Shown here: positions 10,275 through 20,934 of the stretch, piece by piece
How positions within the stretch are numbered: position 1 is the first letter of the stretch
Layout: every line of letters begins with the position of its first letter
The notes under the pieces: generated by a model
What the model saw: only the letters and a program-made list of their open reading frames with translations
The model's database searches: none
What the model was told of the DNA's origin: nothing
Made by a program: the position numbers and the translations under genes
NCBI RefSeq assembly: GCF_002776525.5
Contig: NC_045436.1
Coordinates: forward strand, 163,694,756-163,758,755
Source of the DNA: Piliocolobus tephrosceles
Lineage: Eukaryota > Chordata > Mammalia > Primates > Cercopithecidae
Length of the DNA stretch: 64,000 nucleotides
Direction of reading: 5' to 3'

Positions 10275-11788
10275 TAAGATTTGTTTCTCCTCAGTAAACC
10301 CAAGGATGTTGCTAACAAAGTATGACCAAGAAAAAGGCACTTTGCATTTCCTGTGCTCTTGCTCTGCTACCATTTGGCAGGTTCATCACCTTAGGATGGG
10401 ATATCATGTCAGGCTTAGAAATGGTCATTGTTGACATAAGTGAGAATGAACTCTTCATGGTCAGTCAGATGTAGTGAGAAGTTCACATTCTACATGTGAA
10501 CATTGCCCATACTTCCACCTTGGTCACTTTGCTCATGAATACTTCTAGCAATCACTGCTATGGCTTTGGAAAGAGGTTATATGAATCCACAGAAGATAAC
10601 ATTTTTTAAACCTTACATGTAAGGACTTCCTCCACTCTCCTCCCCAACAGTGGGAGCCCTGTGGTAAACAAGGATAAGGTCATGCATATTCTTATGCTCT
10701 GAACTCATTTCTAGTGGTTCATCCATGTATTTCTTTTCCAAATGTTATCAAATTTCAAATCTTGTTCTTTTTCTTTCTTTCTAAGACTGTGTTAACAGCC
10801 AATTCACGTAGCCCTCACTCATGAATTGTTGTAGAGACTCATCTCAGGCCTTCACTCCTTGATGAACAGGGAAGGTGAGATAGACTGCTCATAGTTTGGT
10901 AAACTAGGAGCATTTCCTACTTAATTGTCCTTCAGGGCCTCAATTGAATATCACAGCATTATACTTTCAGCTCACCATATTATGAAGAACCTTCTGCAAG
11001 TCAGCTTTTTCCTTGGTCAGTCAGTCTATAATTAGTATTTGTTCATGAGAGCATAGATGCAGATTAAGGAAGACATAATAGTACCTTAGGGCTAGGCATA
11101 TTGGGAGTGAGAGCCATTTTTGCAAATTATTATCATTTGTACCTCCAAGGATCTGCTCATGCTACATCTTGTATATTCAGCTTCCAGTTGACCATAGAAT
11201 TCCAGCCACACCTGATTGTATGCTTTCTTTCATCAAACAAAAATAATTTATGATGGATAGCTTAGGGTACACAGCTACATATTTTTTCATTGTTAGGTGT
11301 TCACTCTCTACAAAGCCCCAGTAGCAAGCCAAGAACTATTTCTAAAACAAAGAATTACCTGCCAAAAGGGGCATAGATGTTTTCTCAGACCGACTGTGGT
11401 TCCCTTTCTAAGGCTCGTAATAGGTTCCGTAGAACATCCTTGTCAACCACAGACGTTTTAGGCACCATTATATCTACTAAATCATTAGAGCTGAAGGGCA
11501 AAGCTGCTTGAACTGGAGTTCACAATCCTCTGTGGAACCTGTAAGCCATATGAGTAACTCAGTAACTGAAAGCAGTACAACTGCATGAGGTGTGTGATGT
11601 TTCCAAAATTCAAAGACTACTGAATACTGTCCTTTCTTAATGTTAAAAAATGTGAAACGCAACAACTTTTCTTTCAATTTGGAGAGGATATGTTGCCATG
11701 ACCTAGGCCACTGTTCATGAACAAAGATATGGGAATTCAATGAGGAGCCTTTACCCTTTGTTTAACATACTAGAGTTTTATTTGTTTA
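10275..11788. other. Unclassified old sequence between L1PA and Tigger
   Basis: No clear gene. The minus strand holds an 87-codon open stretch (11477-11740), and a few translated pieces on that strand faintly resemble retroviral-type internal sequence, but stops are frequent. I could not place it in a family. It continues across the Tigger element to 13022. Confidence 0.35.
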
Positions 11789-13021
11789 CAGTCATGTACC
11801 ATATAACAACATTGCAGTCAACAATAGACTGCGTACACAATGATGGTCCCATGAAGTTATAGTGGGGCTGAGAAATTCCTATTAACTAGTGATGCTGTAG
11901 CCATAGTAATGTTGTAGTGCAATGCATTACTCACATGTTTGTGGTGATCCTCGTGTAAATAAACCTACTGCACTGCCCGGCATTTAAAAGCATAGCACAT
12001 ACCATTATGTGCACTATGTAATACTTGAAAATGATAATAAATTACTATTTACTGTTTTTCATGTTTACTATATTTTATCATTATTTTATAGTATACTCCT
12101 TCTATTTATTAAAAAAAAAATTGTAAAACAGCCTCAGGTGGTCCTTCAGAAGCAGGTCTTCTTCCAGAAGAAGTCATTGTTATATGGGAGATGACACCTT
12201 CATGCATGTTATTGCCCCTGAGGATCTTCCAGTGGAACAAAATGTGGAGATGGAAGAAAGTGATATTGATGACTCTGACCCTATGTAGGCCTAGACTAAT
12301 GTGTGTGTTTGTGTCTTAGTTTTTAACACAAATTTTAAAAGTAAACAATAAATATTTTTAAAAATAGAAAAAAAGTTATGGAAAAAAGAAAAAAATTTTT
12401 GTACAGCTGTACAATGTGTTTGCGTTTCAACCTAAGGGTTATTACAAAAGAGTCAGAGTTAAAAGAATAAAAAGTGTATAAAATAAAAATGTTGCAGTAA
12501 GTGAAGTTTAATTTATTGTTGAAGAAAGAAAAATATTTTTACAAATTTAGTGTAACCTAAGTGTACCTTGTGTATAAAATCTACAGTAGTGTACATTAAT
12601 AGTGTACCTTGTGTATAAAATCTACAGTAGTGTACACTAATATCATAGACCTTCATATTCACTTACCACTCACTCATTGACTCACCCAGAGCAACTTGCA
12701 GTCCAGCAAGCTCTGTTCATGGTAAGTGCCATATTCAGGTGTATCATTTTTCATATTTTATGCTGTATTTATTTCTACATTTAGTTATGTTTAGATACAC
12801 AAATACCCTTGAATTATAATTACCTACAGTATTCAGTACAGTCACCTGCTACACAGGTTTGAAGCATAGGAACACTAGGCTATACCATACAACCCAGGTG
12901 TGTAGTAGGTTACACCATCTAGGTTTGTATAAATATACCCTAGGATGTTCACACAATGATGAAATCGCCTATGGGCATAATTTTTCAGAACATCAACCCA
13001 TCATTAAGTAACACATGACTG
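11789..13021 (+). mobile_element. Tigger-type (TcMar) DNA transposon, internally deleted
   Basis: The ends are CAGTCATG (11789-11796) and CATGACTG (13014-13021), a terminal inverted repeat. The element is flanked by TA (11787-11788) and AA (13022-13023), a TA target duplication with one change. It is 1233 bp, much shorter than autonomous Tigger elements. On the plus strand 12190-12288 still translates to an acidic piece containing VIAPEDLPVEQN and EESDIDDSDPM before a stop, probably the transposase C-terminus. The internal sequence fits the Tigger3/4 group; the exact subfamily is uncertain. Confidence 0.88.
12561..12642 (+). repeat. 41-bp tandem duplication within the Tigger element
   Basis: Two nearly identical adjacent copies start at 12561 and 12602 and both contain GTGTACCTTGTGTATAAAAT. 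It is a local duplication in this copy, not a known family feature as far as I can tell. Confidence 0.85.
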
Positions 13022-14327
13022 AATTTGTTTTTGTCATACAGATGAACTAGAATCTTAGTGGACTACCACATCTGTCATTCCTAGAAATGATACCACCTTG
13101 TTGCACAGCTCCAGGGGATACCATTAACCTGATGATAGTCACTGCATCATGCAAAGATCCCTGATGGTCAAGCTAGCATCTTTTCTTCCTGAGCCCTGCC
13201 ACAAATTATTGCTAGCTGTTTCATCTTGCCTCAGCCAGTTAAGCGCCACCCAGAGCTATCATCATTTTGATTACAATGAGGGAGCCCGTTCAATGGCAAT
13301 GCCTCCTCCCTTTATCCAAAGTACATCCACTTTTCTAAGAGGGTGATGCTTTGCTCACCAATGTACTTTCCAGTCTTGTAGTGAAGAGAATGTTCTCTTT
13401 GATCTCTCAGGGGATATAAAGTGTGGGTAAATGGCTCACATATAATAGATTAACTACACGTATTCAACGTCTTTAAACCTATTTATTTCTTTTTTGTGCG
13501 TGATCACAGGAATTCTGATGTCTTGATTTCACTTAGTCTACTCCCCAGTTGAATACAGATTTTAGCCAACCAACAAGACAAACAACTAGAACCATGAGTT
13601 GCTCCACCCAGCACATTAATTGCAGAATTTTGGGCAAACGTATTTATATTAATAAATTAAGCCCAGTCTAAAATACTTACTGTATGTCCCTTAGAATCTG
13701 TCCTTACATAATCATCCATGCTTTTTGTTGACAGGTATTAGCAAACCTTGCAGTGTTTCGGTGTACAAGTCTTCTCGTCTCAGGTTTGACTTTGTAATCC
13801 CCTATTCCTTAACCCCAGGAATGCTAGAATCTGCCTCTACATTTAGGCTTAGAGGTAATGAGAGTTAGTAGATGTTGGATAAGAGTTAATTACAAGAATC
13901 AGCTCCAAAAAGGGAGGTTTCTGACAGCAAAGGAGGTTCAGCAGAATTGGGAGGTTTAAGGTATAAAAAGTTATCCAAGTCATTGCAAGTGTTCTTCCAA
14001 TTTTCAGAGTATCATTGTTTCCCAATCAATACCCTAATTATCATGTAGGAGGCCTGGCTAAGAATTTAACCTATATTGTATTTCAGTAATATGAAAGATC
14101 ACATTTTGGATCTGATTATAGTCTCCATCAAATCAGCAGCAATAAAAGGTAATGTACTCTTATAATAAGAGTAATATACTCTTAGGACAGTTATAAAAAC
14201 TCCTTAGTTCCATGACTGCATTTTAAGAATTTAAAACCACATGTTTATGCTTTAAATTTTTGACATCCTCCCACACCGTTACGAATTACCAGTCTACTCT
14301 GTACCCTTCATGATAATGTTTGTTTTT

Positions 14328-14475
14328 CAGCACCCCTGTGCCATAGCCTTGCCTTCCATAGACACTGCATTGCAGGAAGCCACAAATGATTATTCCAAGT
14401 AACAATCTGTCATTCTGTGCAGTGGGCAGCCACTGTTACATTCTCTACTGACAATGGATACTCACTGTCTTCAAA
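14328..14475 (+). repeat. Left arm of a ~148-bp imperfect inverted repeat
   Basis: This arm, read on the plus strand, aligns along its whole length with the reverse complement of 14747-14894 at roughly 70-75 percent identity by eye. Shared stretches include GACAATGGATACTCA and CATTCCAAGTAA-like blocks. The arms are separated by about 270 bases. They are two copies of one unnamed repeat in opposite orientation, or the stem of an old foldback element. Confidence 0.75.
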
Positions 14476-14746
14476 TTTAATTAGGTCAGTACCAACCTGA
14501 GATCTCCCTTTTCTTGAGTGTGTGTTACCGACAACCACTTATTTTAATAATTACCCTATTTGCTAGGATCTCTGGTTAGAAACAATACAATTCATTCTTG
14601 TTAGTTTAATAGGATTTGTTTTACAGGTTATCTTATTACAAATAAGTGAACTTCAGAATTGTATTTTGTGGGGATGATGCTGGAGAAGATAGGGAACAAA
14701 TCACAGATGCCTTGTAACCAGAAAAAACACATCAAAGAAACACATC

Positions 14747-14894
14747 TTTCAAACACAATGAGTATCCATTGTCATTAGAGAATGCAACACTGGTCACCCA
14801 TTATGCAGAATGGCAAAATAATTACTTGGAATGATCATTTGCAGTTTCCAGAAAGGTAGTATTTATTGAAGGCAAGACTTTGGTACAGGGGCTG
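14747..14894 (-). repeat. Right arm of the inverted repeat
   Basis: Reverse-complement partner of 14328-14475. The similarity fades a few dozen bases outside each arm and stops sharply on the loop side. Confidence 0.75.
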
Positions 14895-15113
14895 CTAAGT
14901 AACACCACCATCAATATCACAGGACTGTTCTAGCAGGAGCTCCTCTGTGTCACTCTCCTGCCGCTACATCCATGTTTTCACAGACCACACACTAGAACCT
15001 CCACCTTCACTGTCTCAAAAGAATCAGGCATTTCTGCCATGAGTCTCTCCAAGTAATATCATCACATCACTTTACTGTCTTCCACTAAATCTCATCTAAC
15101 CCACATGCAGAGC

Positions 15114-15458
15114 TGTATTAGTCCGTTCTCACAATGCTAAAAGATACTATCTGAAACTGGGTAATTTATGAACAAAAGAAGTTTAATTGACTCACAGTTC
15201 TGCATGGCTGGAAGGTCTCAGGAAACACATCTTACATGGTGGCAGGAGAGAGAGAGACAGAGAGAGAGAGATATAGAGGAAGCACCAGACACTTAATCAA
15301 ACAACCAGGTCTTGTGAGAACCCACTCACTACCACAACCAACAGCAAGGGGGAAATCTGCCCCCATGATCCAATCACCTCCCAGTTGGTTCCTCCCTCAA
15401 CATGTGGTGATTACAATTTGAGATGATATTTGGGGGGACACAGAGCCAAACCATATCA
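15114..15458 (-). mobile_element. Solo MaLR LTR (MST/THE1 type)
   Basis: It runs from TGTATTAGTCCG to CCATATCA on the plus strand, an antisense MaLR LTR of 345 bp. Flanking 5-mers AGAGC (15109-15113) and AGAAC (15459-15463) form a target duplication with one mismatch. A GA-rich microsatellite-like tract lies inside near 15244-15275. Confidence 0.9.
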
Positions 15459-15889
15459 AGAACTAAACTTGCAAAGGATGCATTTTTTTAGCTTTCTAGT
15501 TTCTAGATTTCCGAAAGATACGTTAGAAACAGGTTAGAATACATGCTGAATAACTCACAGATTTGTCTACATAGAAAAGTTCTACATGGCACCTGTAAAA
15601 ATGTTCATGATGATTATCTGTGGCTGGGATTATGAATAACTTATATTCCCATTTTGCCTATTTATATTTCTAAATTGTCAATAATAGACATGCATTCTTT
15701 ATGAAATAAATATTTGATTTTTAAAAACTCAATAAAAAGACAAGAAGTAAAATGATGTCTTTTATTTTTCAAACACTATGACTATTAGATTGGCATTTAT
15801 ATGTAACAACACACTAAACCCACTCTTCCAGAGCCAAAGGACCCATATATCACTATTGCAGTCTGTTTTTCCACTAAAGGGTTATAGAT
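15459..15889. other. Unannotated AT-rich sequence
   Basis: I see no gene or clearly assignable repeat. The AT-rich stretch near 15640-15740 resembles the 3' end of an old interspersed repeat but cannot be named. Confidence 0.4.
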
Positions 15890-16060
15890 TGATGGATTGA
15901 TTCAACAAATAATAATGCATTACAAATACATGGTTATTACTGTGCAGGTTCTGGAGATGCAAAAATGAATGAGGTATAGTGGCTTTCCACCATATGCTGT
16001 CTAGAAACAGGGATAGATAAACAACAAAAAGTAATAAAGAGTTATCAGTGCCAAGATTGG
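15890..16060 (-). mobile_element. L2 3' fragment
   Basis: The plus strand reads as reversed L2 3' end: ATTCAACAAATA, then a 'tactgtgcaggttctggagatgca' type block, then AACAACAAAAAG. Edges are diffuse. Confidence 0.6.
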
Positions 16061-16489
16061 CCTGTATACCTTGAGTTCACAATACATGTACATGGGGTTC
16101 ATAATATATGCATACATCAGTTCACAATAGAAATGGTACAATTTCTACTAAAAGGAAGAAATGGAGAATTATGACAAACATCAAAGAGGTTGTCAGTTAC
16201 TTTGAACTTAATCTTGAAAAGTAAATGCATATTTAATATATAGACAAGGGAAGGTGAGAGAACAGCATGAATAATGCATCCTACCTCAGCAGAACCCACT
16301 TCAGCATTACACATTACTTTATGATTCTTCTCATTGGTCTCTTTCAGGGAGTAATTAAGATTTATAATTATCACAATTTATTATCAGAGAAGATCACTGA
16401 GCCATTGAGGTAGAATTTGGGATATGAAATATCCTCATAACCAGACTACAAATAATTAGAGAGACAGCATAGAGTAAATCTAGGAGTTT
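16061..16489. other. No feature recognised
   Basis: AT-rich sequence. An 85-codon minus-strand open frame (16117-16374) has no recognisable domain and no splice or promoter context. Confidence 0.4.
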
Positions 16490-16620
16490 GCAGTCTATAA
16501 CCAAGCATAGTTGGTTTAGATTCTGGTCCCACAACATATATCTAATCCTGGGAAAATAATTTAGTTATTTTAAATCTCAGTTTCTCACCAATAATTCTAA
16601 ATAATATTCTAAACCAATAT
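16490..16620 (+). mobile_element. MIR fragment
   Basis: Shows the MIR core layout: a 'ttagattctggtccca' block, a short gap, then TAAATCTCAGTTTCTCA, the counterpart of the MIR 'cctcagtttcctca' motif. Very diverged. Confidence 0.5.
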
Positions 16621-17344
16621 TTCCCATAGAATGTATATCAAAATAGTATAGCCTCTTGAGGTTGAGATTATTTAATAAGATAACATCTATAGGAATCCAC
16701 CTGGTCAATTTCTGATTTATGAAAAGTACTCAGATATTGGCTAATATAATTAGCCTTTATTTGACTTAGCTTTTATTGTGTGATTCTGGACATATAAATC
16801 CTATGCTATCTCTTTCTCCATGGAAATTTAATCAACACAAGACAACACTTATGATTAATTAATAAAACAGGTTACTTGAAAAACACAAAATCCTCTAGAT
16901 CATCATGTGTTTTTAACATAATAATATTGCTTGAACTGATAGATTTGTTGTAACGTCACTTTCAATGACACACAAGGTGTAGATTACTTAGGGAAAATAA
17001 CAAAACCTCATGTTTACTGGCACACAAACAGACTATCGTATAGGCAACAGTTATGTTGAAAACTTGATCAACTCAGCAGGGGAAAAAGAAATTCAGCACG
17101 TAATTAGCTTAAAGTGTTGAGCTCTCTTTTCTATTTTTTACCTGGATGTGCTGGAGTCTTGCACAAACTGCTCGTAGTTACTACAATCAATTCCATGGCC
17201 ATGAAAGAAACCACTAACTGTACCACTGTACCAACTAAAATGTATCTCAAGGCATAAAAAAGGGAGGTAGTATGAATAATATGGAAGAAAATGGACTGTC
17301 ACTTGTTTCAGTATATCTTAGCGAAGAAGCAATAGAACTTAATG
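16621..17344. other. No feature recognised
   Basis: AT-rich unique-looking sequence without open frames of interest or a repeat that I can name. Confidence 0.4.
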
Positions 17345-17575
17345 GTAAGTGGTGAAGACTCTGGGAACAACAGAATGCCTGGTTTGCAATGCCATCTCAT
17401 CCATTTGTTACCCATGTGAACTTGGACAAGCTTAATTTTTCTTTGTCTTAATTTTCTCTACCATAAAATTGGAATAATAGGACCTCACAGGGCTACAGAA
17501 ATTAGTACATCCAGAGTGCTTAGAATAGTGTCTAGCTTATACAAAGTGACTTTCAATAAACATTAATTATTTTTA
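17345..17575 (+). mobile_element. MIR SINE, nearly complete
   Basis: The tRNA-derived/core-SINE order is visible: 'agactctggga', 'gtgaacttggacaagctt', 'taattttctctaccataaaattggaataat', then the LINE-like tail 'cagagtgcttagaatagtgtc' to ACATTAATTATT. Confidence 0.75.
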
Positions 17576-17579
17576 TGCT

Positions 17580-18005
17580 TAAGATCACTAATCATCAGAG
17601 AAATGCAAATCAGGACCACAATGTAATATTACCTGACACCCGTTAGAAAGTCTATTTTTTTTTTTTTAAAGGCAGACTAAAGATAGCAAATTTTGATAAG
17701 GATATGGAGAAAAGAAAATGCTTGCATATTGTTGATGGTAATGTAAATGAGAATATGGGAATAAATGTGGAAAACAGTATAAAGATTCCTCAAAAACTAA
17801 AATAGAATCAACTTATGATCCAGCAATCCCATTTCTGGGTATATACCCAAAGGAAATGAAATAAGCATCTTGAAGAGATATCTGCACCCTCATGTTCACT
17901 GCAGCATTATTCAGAATAACCAAGATAGACAATCCACCCAAATGGGGGGGTGGGGAAAATGGGCATATATTGTTTTAAGAGTACAAAATTAAATCTCACA
18001 TATAT
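17580..18005 (+). mobile_element. Old L1 3' fragment with internal deletion
   Basis: It contains the ORF2 motif 'agagaaatgcaaatcaggaccacaatg' in broken form, the 'ccagcaatcccatttctgggtatatac' type block near 17820, and after about 17945 a jump into L1 3' UTR-like sequence. A short G run (17944-17950) marks the break. Coding potential is destroyed. Confidence 0.8.
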
Positions 18006-18474
18006 TTGACATCACCCCAATTCCCCATGATGGTGCAGGGGTTCCTCCACTCCCTTGTAAAATCCAAGCCAGATTTTTCCCAGATCATTCCTCTGTCCTT
18101 TCCTATGATCTCTTCACAACTTACCAGTTCAAGGTTTTATCTCCATTCTGGGACTTTTTGAACAGTTGCAACTCTAATGATCAAATTAATCTACAGAAGT
18201 TGATAATGTTTTGATGTAAGAATAGAGAAATAATATATCTCTCTAGATGATGTGTTTTCTATTATAATGGGGGATACAGTGCCTGTAACCAAAATAACTC
18301 ATAATGGTTGTTTTAGCCTGTTGGGGAAATGATTTTGGAAGAAATGTTTATTTAGACCTCCTCAAATCATTTAAACTCCTGTGAAACCTTTGTTCTGATG
18401 GATGAAATTACGAGGAAGAAAAGGAGAAAGAATCCAGTCCTCCAGTAGTAGGCATTTTACATAACAGTTAATGA
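18006..18474. other. No feature recognised
   Basis: Unique-looking sequence with no open frame or repeat identified. Confidence 0.4.
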
Positions 18475-18490
18475 CTCTTAAGTCCTTTTT

Positions 18491-18783
18491 TTTTTTCTTT
18501 CAAGACTGAGTTTCACTCTTGTCACCCAGGCTGGAGTGCAACAGGGCGATCTCAGCTCACTGCAACCTCCGCCTCCCAGGTTCAAGTGATTCTTGTATCT
18601 CAGCCTCCCAAGTAGCTGTGATTACAGGCACGTGCCACCATACCCAACTAATTATTGTATTTTTAGTAGAGACAGGGTTTCACCATGATGGCCAGGCTGG
18701 TCTCGAACCCCTAACCTCATGCCATCTGCCCTCTTCGGCCTCCCAAAGTGCTGAAATTACAGTCGTGAGCCACCGTGCCCAAC
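18491..18783 (-). mobile_element. Full-length Alu
   Basis: Reverse-oriented dimeric Alu: T-rich tail at the low end, right arm, middle A-rich linker and left arm, ending GTGAGCCACCGTGCCCAAC. The target duplication CTCTTAAGTCCTTTTT is at 18475-18490 and 18784-18799, giving exact edges. The 102-codon frame over it is the usual Alu antisense translation and is not a gene. Confidence 0.96.
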
Positions 18784-18804
18784 CTCTTAAGTCCTTTTTA
18801 AGTT

Positions 18805-19010
18805 CCACACTACTGTATATACATTAGCTCATTTAATTCTCACAACTGTATAGAATAGGTAATGTTAATAGTCTTATTTATGAATGAGGAAATAAGAGAC
18901 ATAGACTAAGTGAGGTCACACTGCTAGTCATACTGCAAAGCAAAATTCAAAACCAGGAACTCTAGGTTGGAAGCCTACTCACTTTACTAGTCTGCAGTAC
19001 CACCCACCAT
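18805..19010 (-). mobile_element. MIR SINE
   Basis: Antisense MIR: 'cattagctcatttaattctcacaac' type block, 'gaggaaataagagacatag', 'gaggtcacactgctagt', then 'ctaggttggaagcc'. Confidence 0.75.
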
Positions 19011-19059
19011 GAAGCAGCTCATTCAGTCACTACAAAAGCCATGAACGATGTCAGTATTC

Positions 19060-19190
19060 GTTCTACTTAGTGGGAAAAATATTTGCCCAAGGTCCCTCAA
19101 CAAGGAAATAGAATTGGGATTCAATTTTAGTCCTGCCTGTTCCCAAAGGCTGTGTCATTTCCACTATACCAAGCAGCTTCTATGTGGCTC
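19060..19190 (-). mobile_element. MIR fragment
   Basis: Antisense MIR core: 'ttgcccaaggtccctcaacaagga', 'ttgggattcaattttagtcctgcctg', then 'tgtcatttccactatacca'. It closely follows another antisense MIR. Confidence 0.65.
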
Positions 19191-19990
19191 TCAAGTTCCC
19201 TTTGCAGCTTTAATTTCTCTTACACTGATTTCCTTGCAATAGAGTTGATATATATAGGCACCTCAGGCAAAGTGGCACAGGTATTTGGCATTTGCTTTTC
19301 TCATGATATCCAGCTGTGGGTGGGGTCTAACTCCTTAGGAATATATTCCACTGTGCTCTCAACAAAACTAGTAATTGTGGCACCTTCTAGCATTTAGGCT
19401 GCCTAATGGCTAACTTAAAAAGCTAAAGGTGACTTTACTCAGATAAAGTAATTCTGTCTGCACTCCTCTATAGTAATTTAATGTCTTGTAATTCTGTACA
19501 CCATTAAGGAGCAATTAAAAGCAAGCATGCTAGGTTTCAATTCTCTAAACATCGCAGAGCGAAGTCACAGAGCCTGAGTCCCATTTCATTTGTTTTTGGA
19601 GGCAATGCAATCAGGACACGAGTCTTACTTCTTTCTTTCCCCATTTCCCATTATCCTTCATATCCTTCTTGCCATCTAAGGTACATGTGTCCCCTTATCC
19701 CCTTAACAATCCTTCAGAAAGAAAGAATTTGGCATGAAACAGATGTGGGGTGTGGGAAGGGGGTGGAATTGAAAATAATGACAACAGCATACTCCAGAGA
19801 GATCCTGATTTCCACCTGATTTCCAGAACAATACCCTTCTCTTGAATTCTTTTTCTCTGGCTTCTGACTACAAGTGACTGAATTAGCCTTTCATAACACT
19901 GAGGGAAGGGACTGAAACAGAAAAAAAAAAAAAAAAAAGGCCCTGAGAGGAAAATTCATTGGAGGAACCATAAATGACAATGATGTGTAC

Positions 19991-20004
<14 letters not shown>
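19191..20004. other. No gene recognised; contains an 18-base A run
   Basis: Mixed unique sequence. A run of 18 A lies at 19921-19938 and a (TA)n tract at 19990-20004. I see no repeat family that explains the A run. Confidence 0.45.
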
Positions 20005-20022
<18 letters not shown>

Positions 20023-20685
20023 TTTCTGAGAGCAGGTTTTATTAGAAAAAAGAAGAGGGGAGCTCGCCTCTTTGAACGCCTCTCTCCCTCCCACCAGCAT
20101 TGGGATAAACTTGACAGACATTAACCTTCACCAGGCTCCTGTGAGCTAGGTATTTGCCATCTGGATTTTACAGTTGATGAAATCAAAGAGGCTCGATTAC
20201 TTGCCTCAGGGCATACAGTTAGAGAGGAACAAAAGCAGGAGTCAGGCCTGACTCTAAAAGCTGGTCTGTCTTTGGAGGTCATCAACCTGACAGTTAACAA
20301 CTTGATTAACAAATACGTTTTGAGCATGATACTGAGACTGGAGATAGAATAAGGTCTACGACGTGAATGCTGCCCTCTGTTGGAGGAGGGTAGAACTTAC
20401 AACCTTATTTTCTGTTGGTATTTGCAGCGACCCCTTAGAGTAACACAATTGGCCTCTTGTGTCAGCCTTCCTGGTCATTCCCCCAGGGCAGGAGACGGGC
20501 CCCCATAATTGGTAAGTTAGGAATCAAGGTATTGAACACAGTGGAGCCCTCTTTCTTCTGTTTTGGGGACTGTCTGCTGGCAGAGAGGTCATATCCTTTC
20601 TTAGTCACTCTAATTTTAGGCTTAAAAGCCTTTCCCCTGTGAGCAGGTTGGGTCTCCAGTTCCGTCGCTGAAGTATGAGTAGCTT
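20005..20685 (-). pseudogene. Probable 3' fragment of a retroposed mRNA
   Basis: Read on the minus strand, the segment ends with AATAAA (plus 20038-20043), then 12 bases, then an uninterrupted A run (plus 20005-20025), the layout of a copied poly(A) mRNA. Further upstream on the same strand, plus 20482-20685 translates in one frame for about 68 codons with a basic, polar composition (for example KAFKPKIRVTKKGYDL and PKQKKEGSTVFNTLIP) before TGA near 20482. Between stop and poly(A) lies a MIR, as would fit a 3' UTR. The L1 at 20690 abuts the 5' side. I do not recognise the parent gene. The alternative is a genuine terminal exon, but the encoded-looking poly(A) argues for a retrocopy. Confidence 0.45.
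20100..20275 (-). mobile_element. MIR fragment
   Basis: Antisense MIR with 'ctggattttacagttgatgaaatca', 'gaggctcgattacttgcctcagggcatacag' and 'gcaggagtcaggcctgactc' type blocks. It lies inside the presumed 3' UTR of the retroposed segment and is in sense orientation to it. Confidence 0.65.
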
Positions 20686-20934
20686 TCTTTTTATTTTATT
20701 TTAATTAATAGATAAATTAATTTATTTTTTATTATAGTTTAAGTTCTAGGGTACGTGTGCATAACATACAGGTTTGTTACATATGTATACATGTGCCATG
20801 TTGGTGTGCTGCACCCATTAACTCGTCATTTACATTAGGTATATCTCCTAATGCTATCCCTCCCCGCTCCCCCCACCCCACAACAGGCTCCAGTGTGTGA
20901 TGTTCCCCACCCTGTGTCCAAGTGATCTCATTGT

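Larger units (their letters stand above)
13022..15113. other. Unclassified old sequence between Tigger and solo LTR
   Basis: No gene recognised. The LTR at 15114 is a solo LTR with its own target duplication, so this block is not that provirus's internal region. It contains the inverted repeat described at 14328 and 14747. Open frames are short. Confidence 0.4.

Noticed and set aside
11477..11740. 87-codon minus-strand frame as a retroviral Gag piece
   Set aside because: No major homology region or zinc knuckle is visible and the surroundings are full of stops. Left as unclassified.
15114..15458. Idea that this LTR is the 5' LTR of a provirus whose internal region is 13022-15113
   Set aside because: The LTR is flanked on both sides by a 5-bp target duplication (AGAGC/AGAAC), so it is solo.
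18519..18827. 102-codon plus-strand frame
   Set aside because: It is the well-known antisense translation of an Alu (PRLECN... type). The Alu has clear target duplications.
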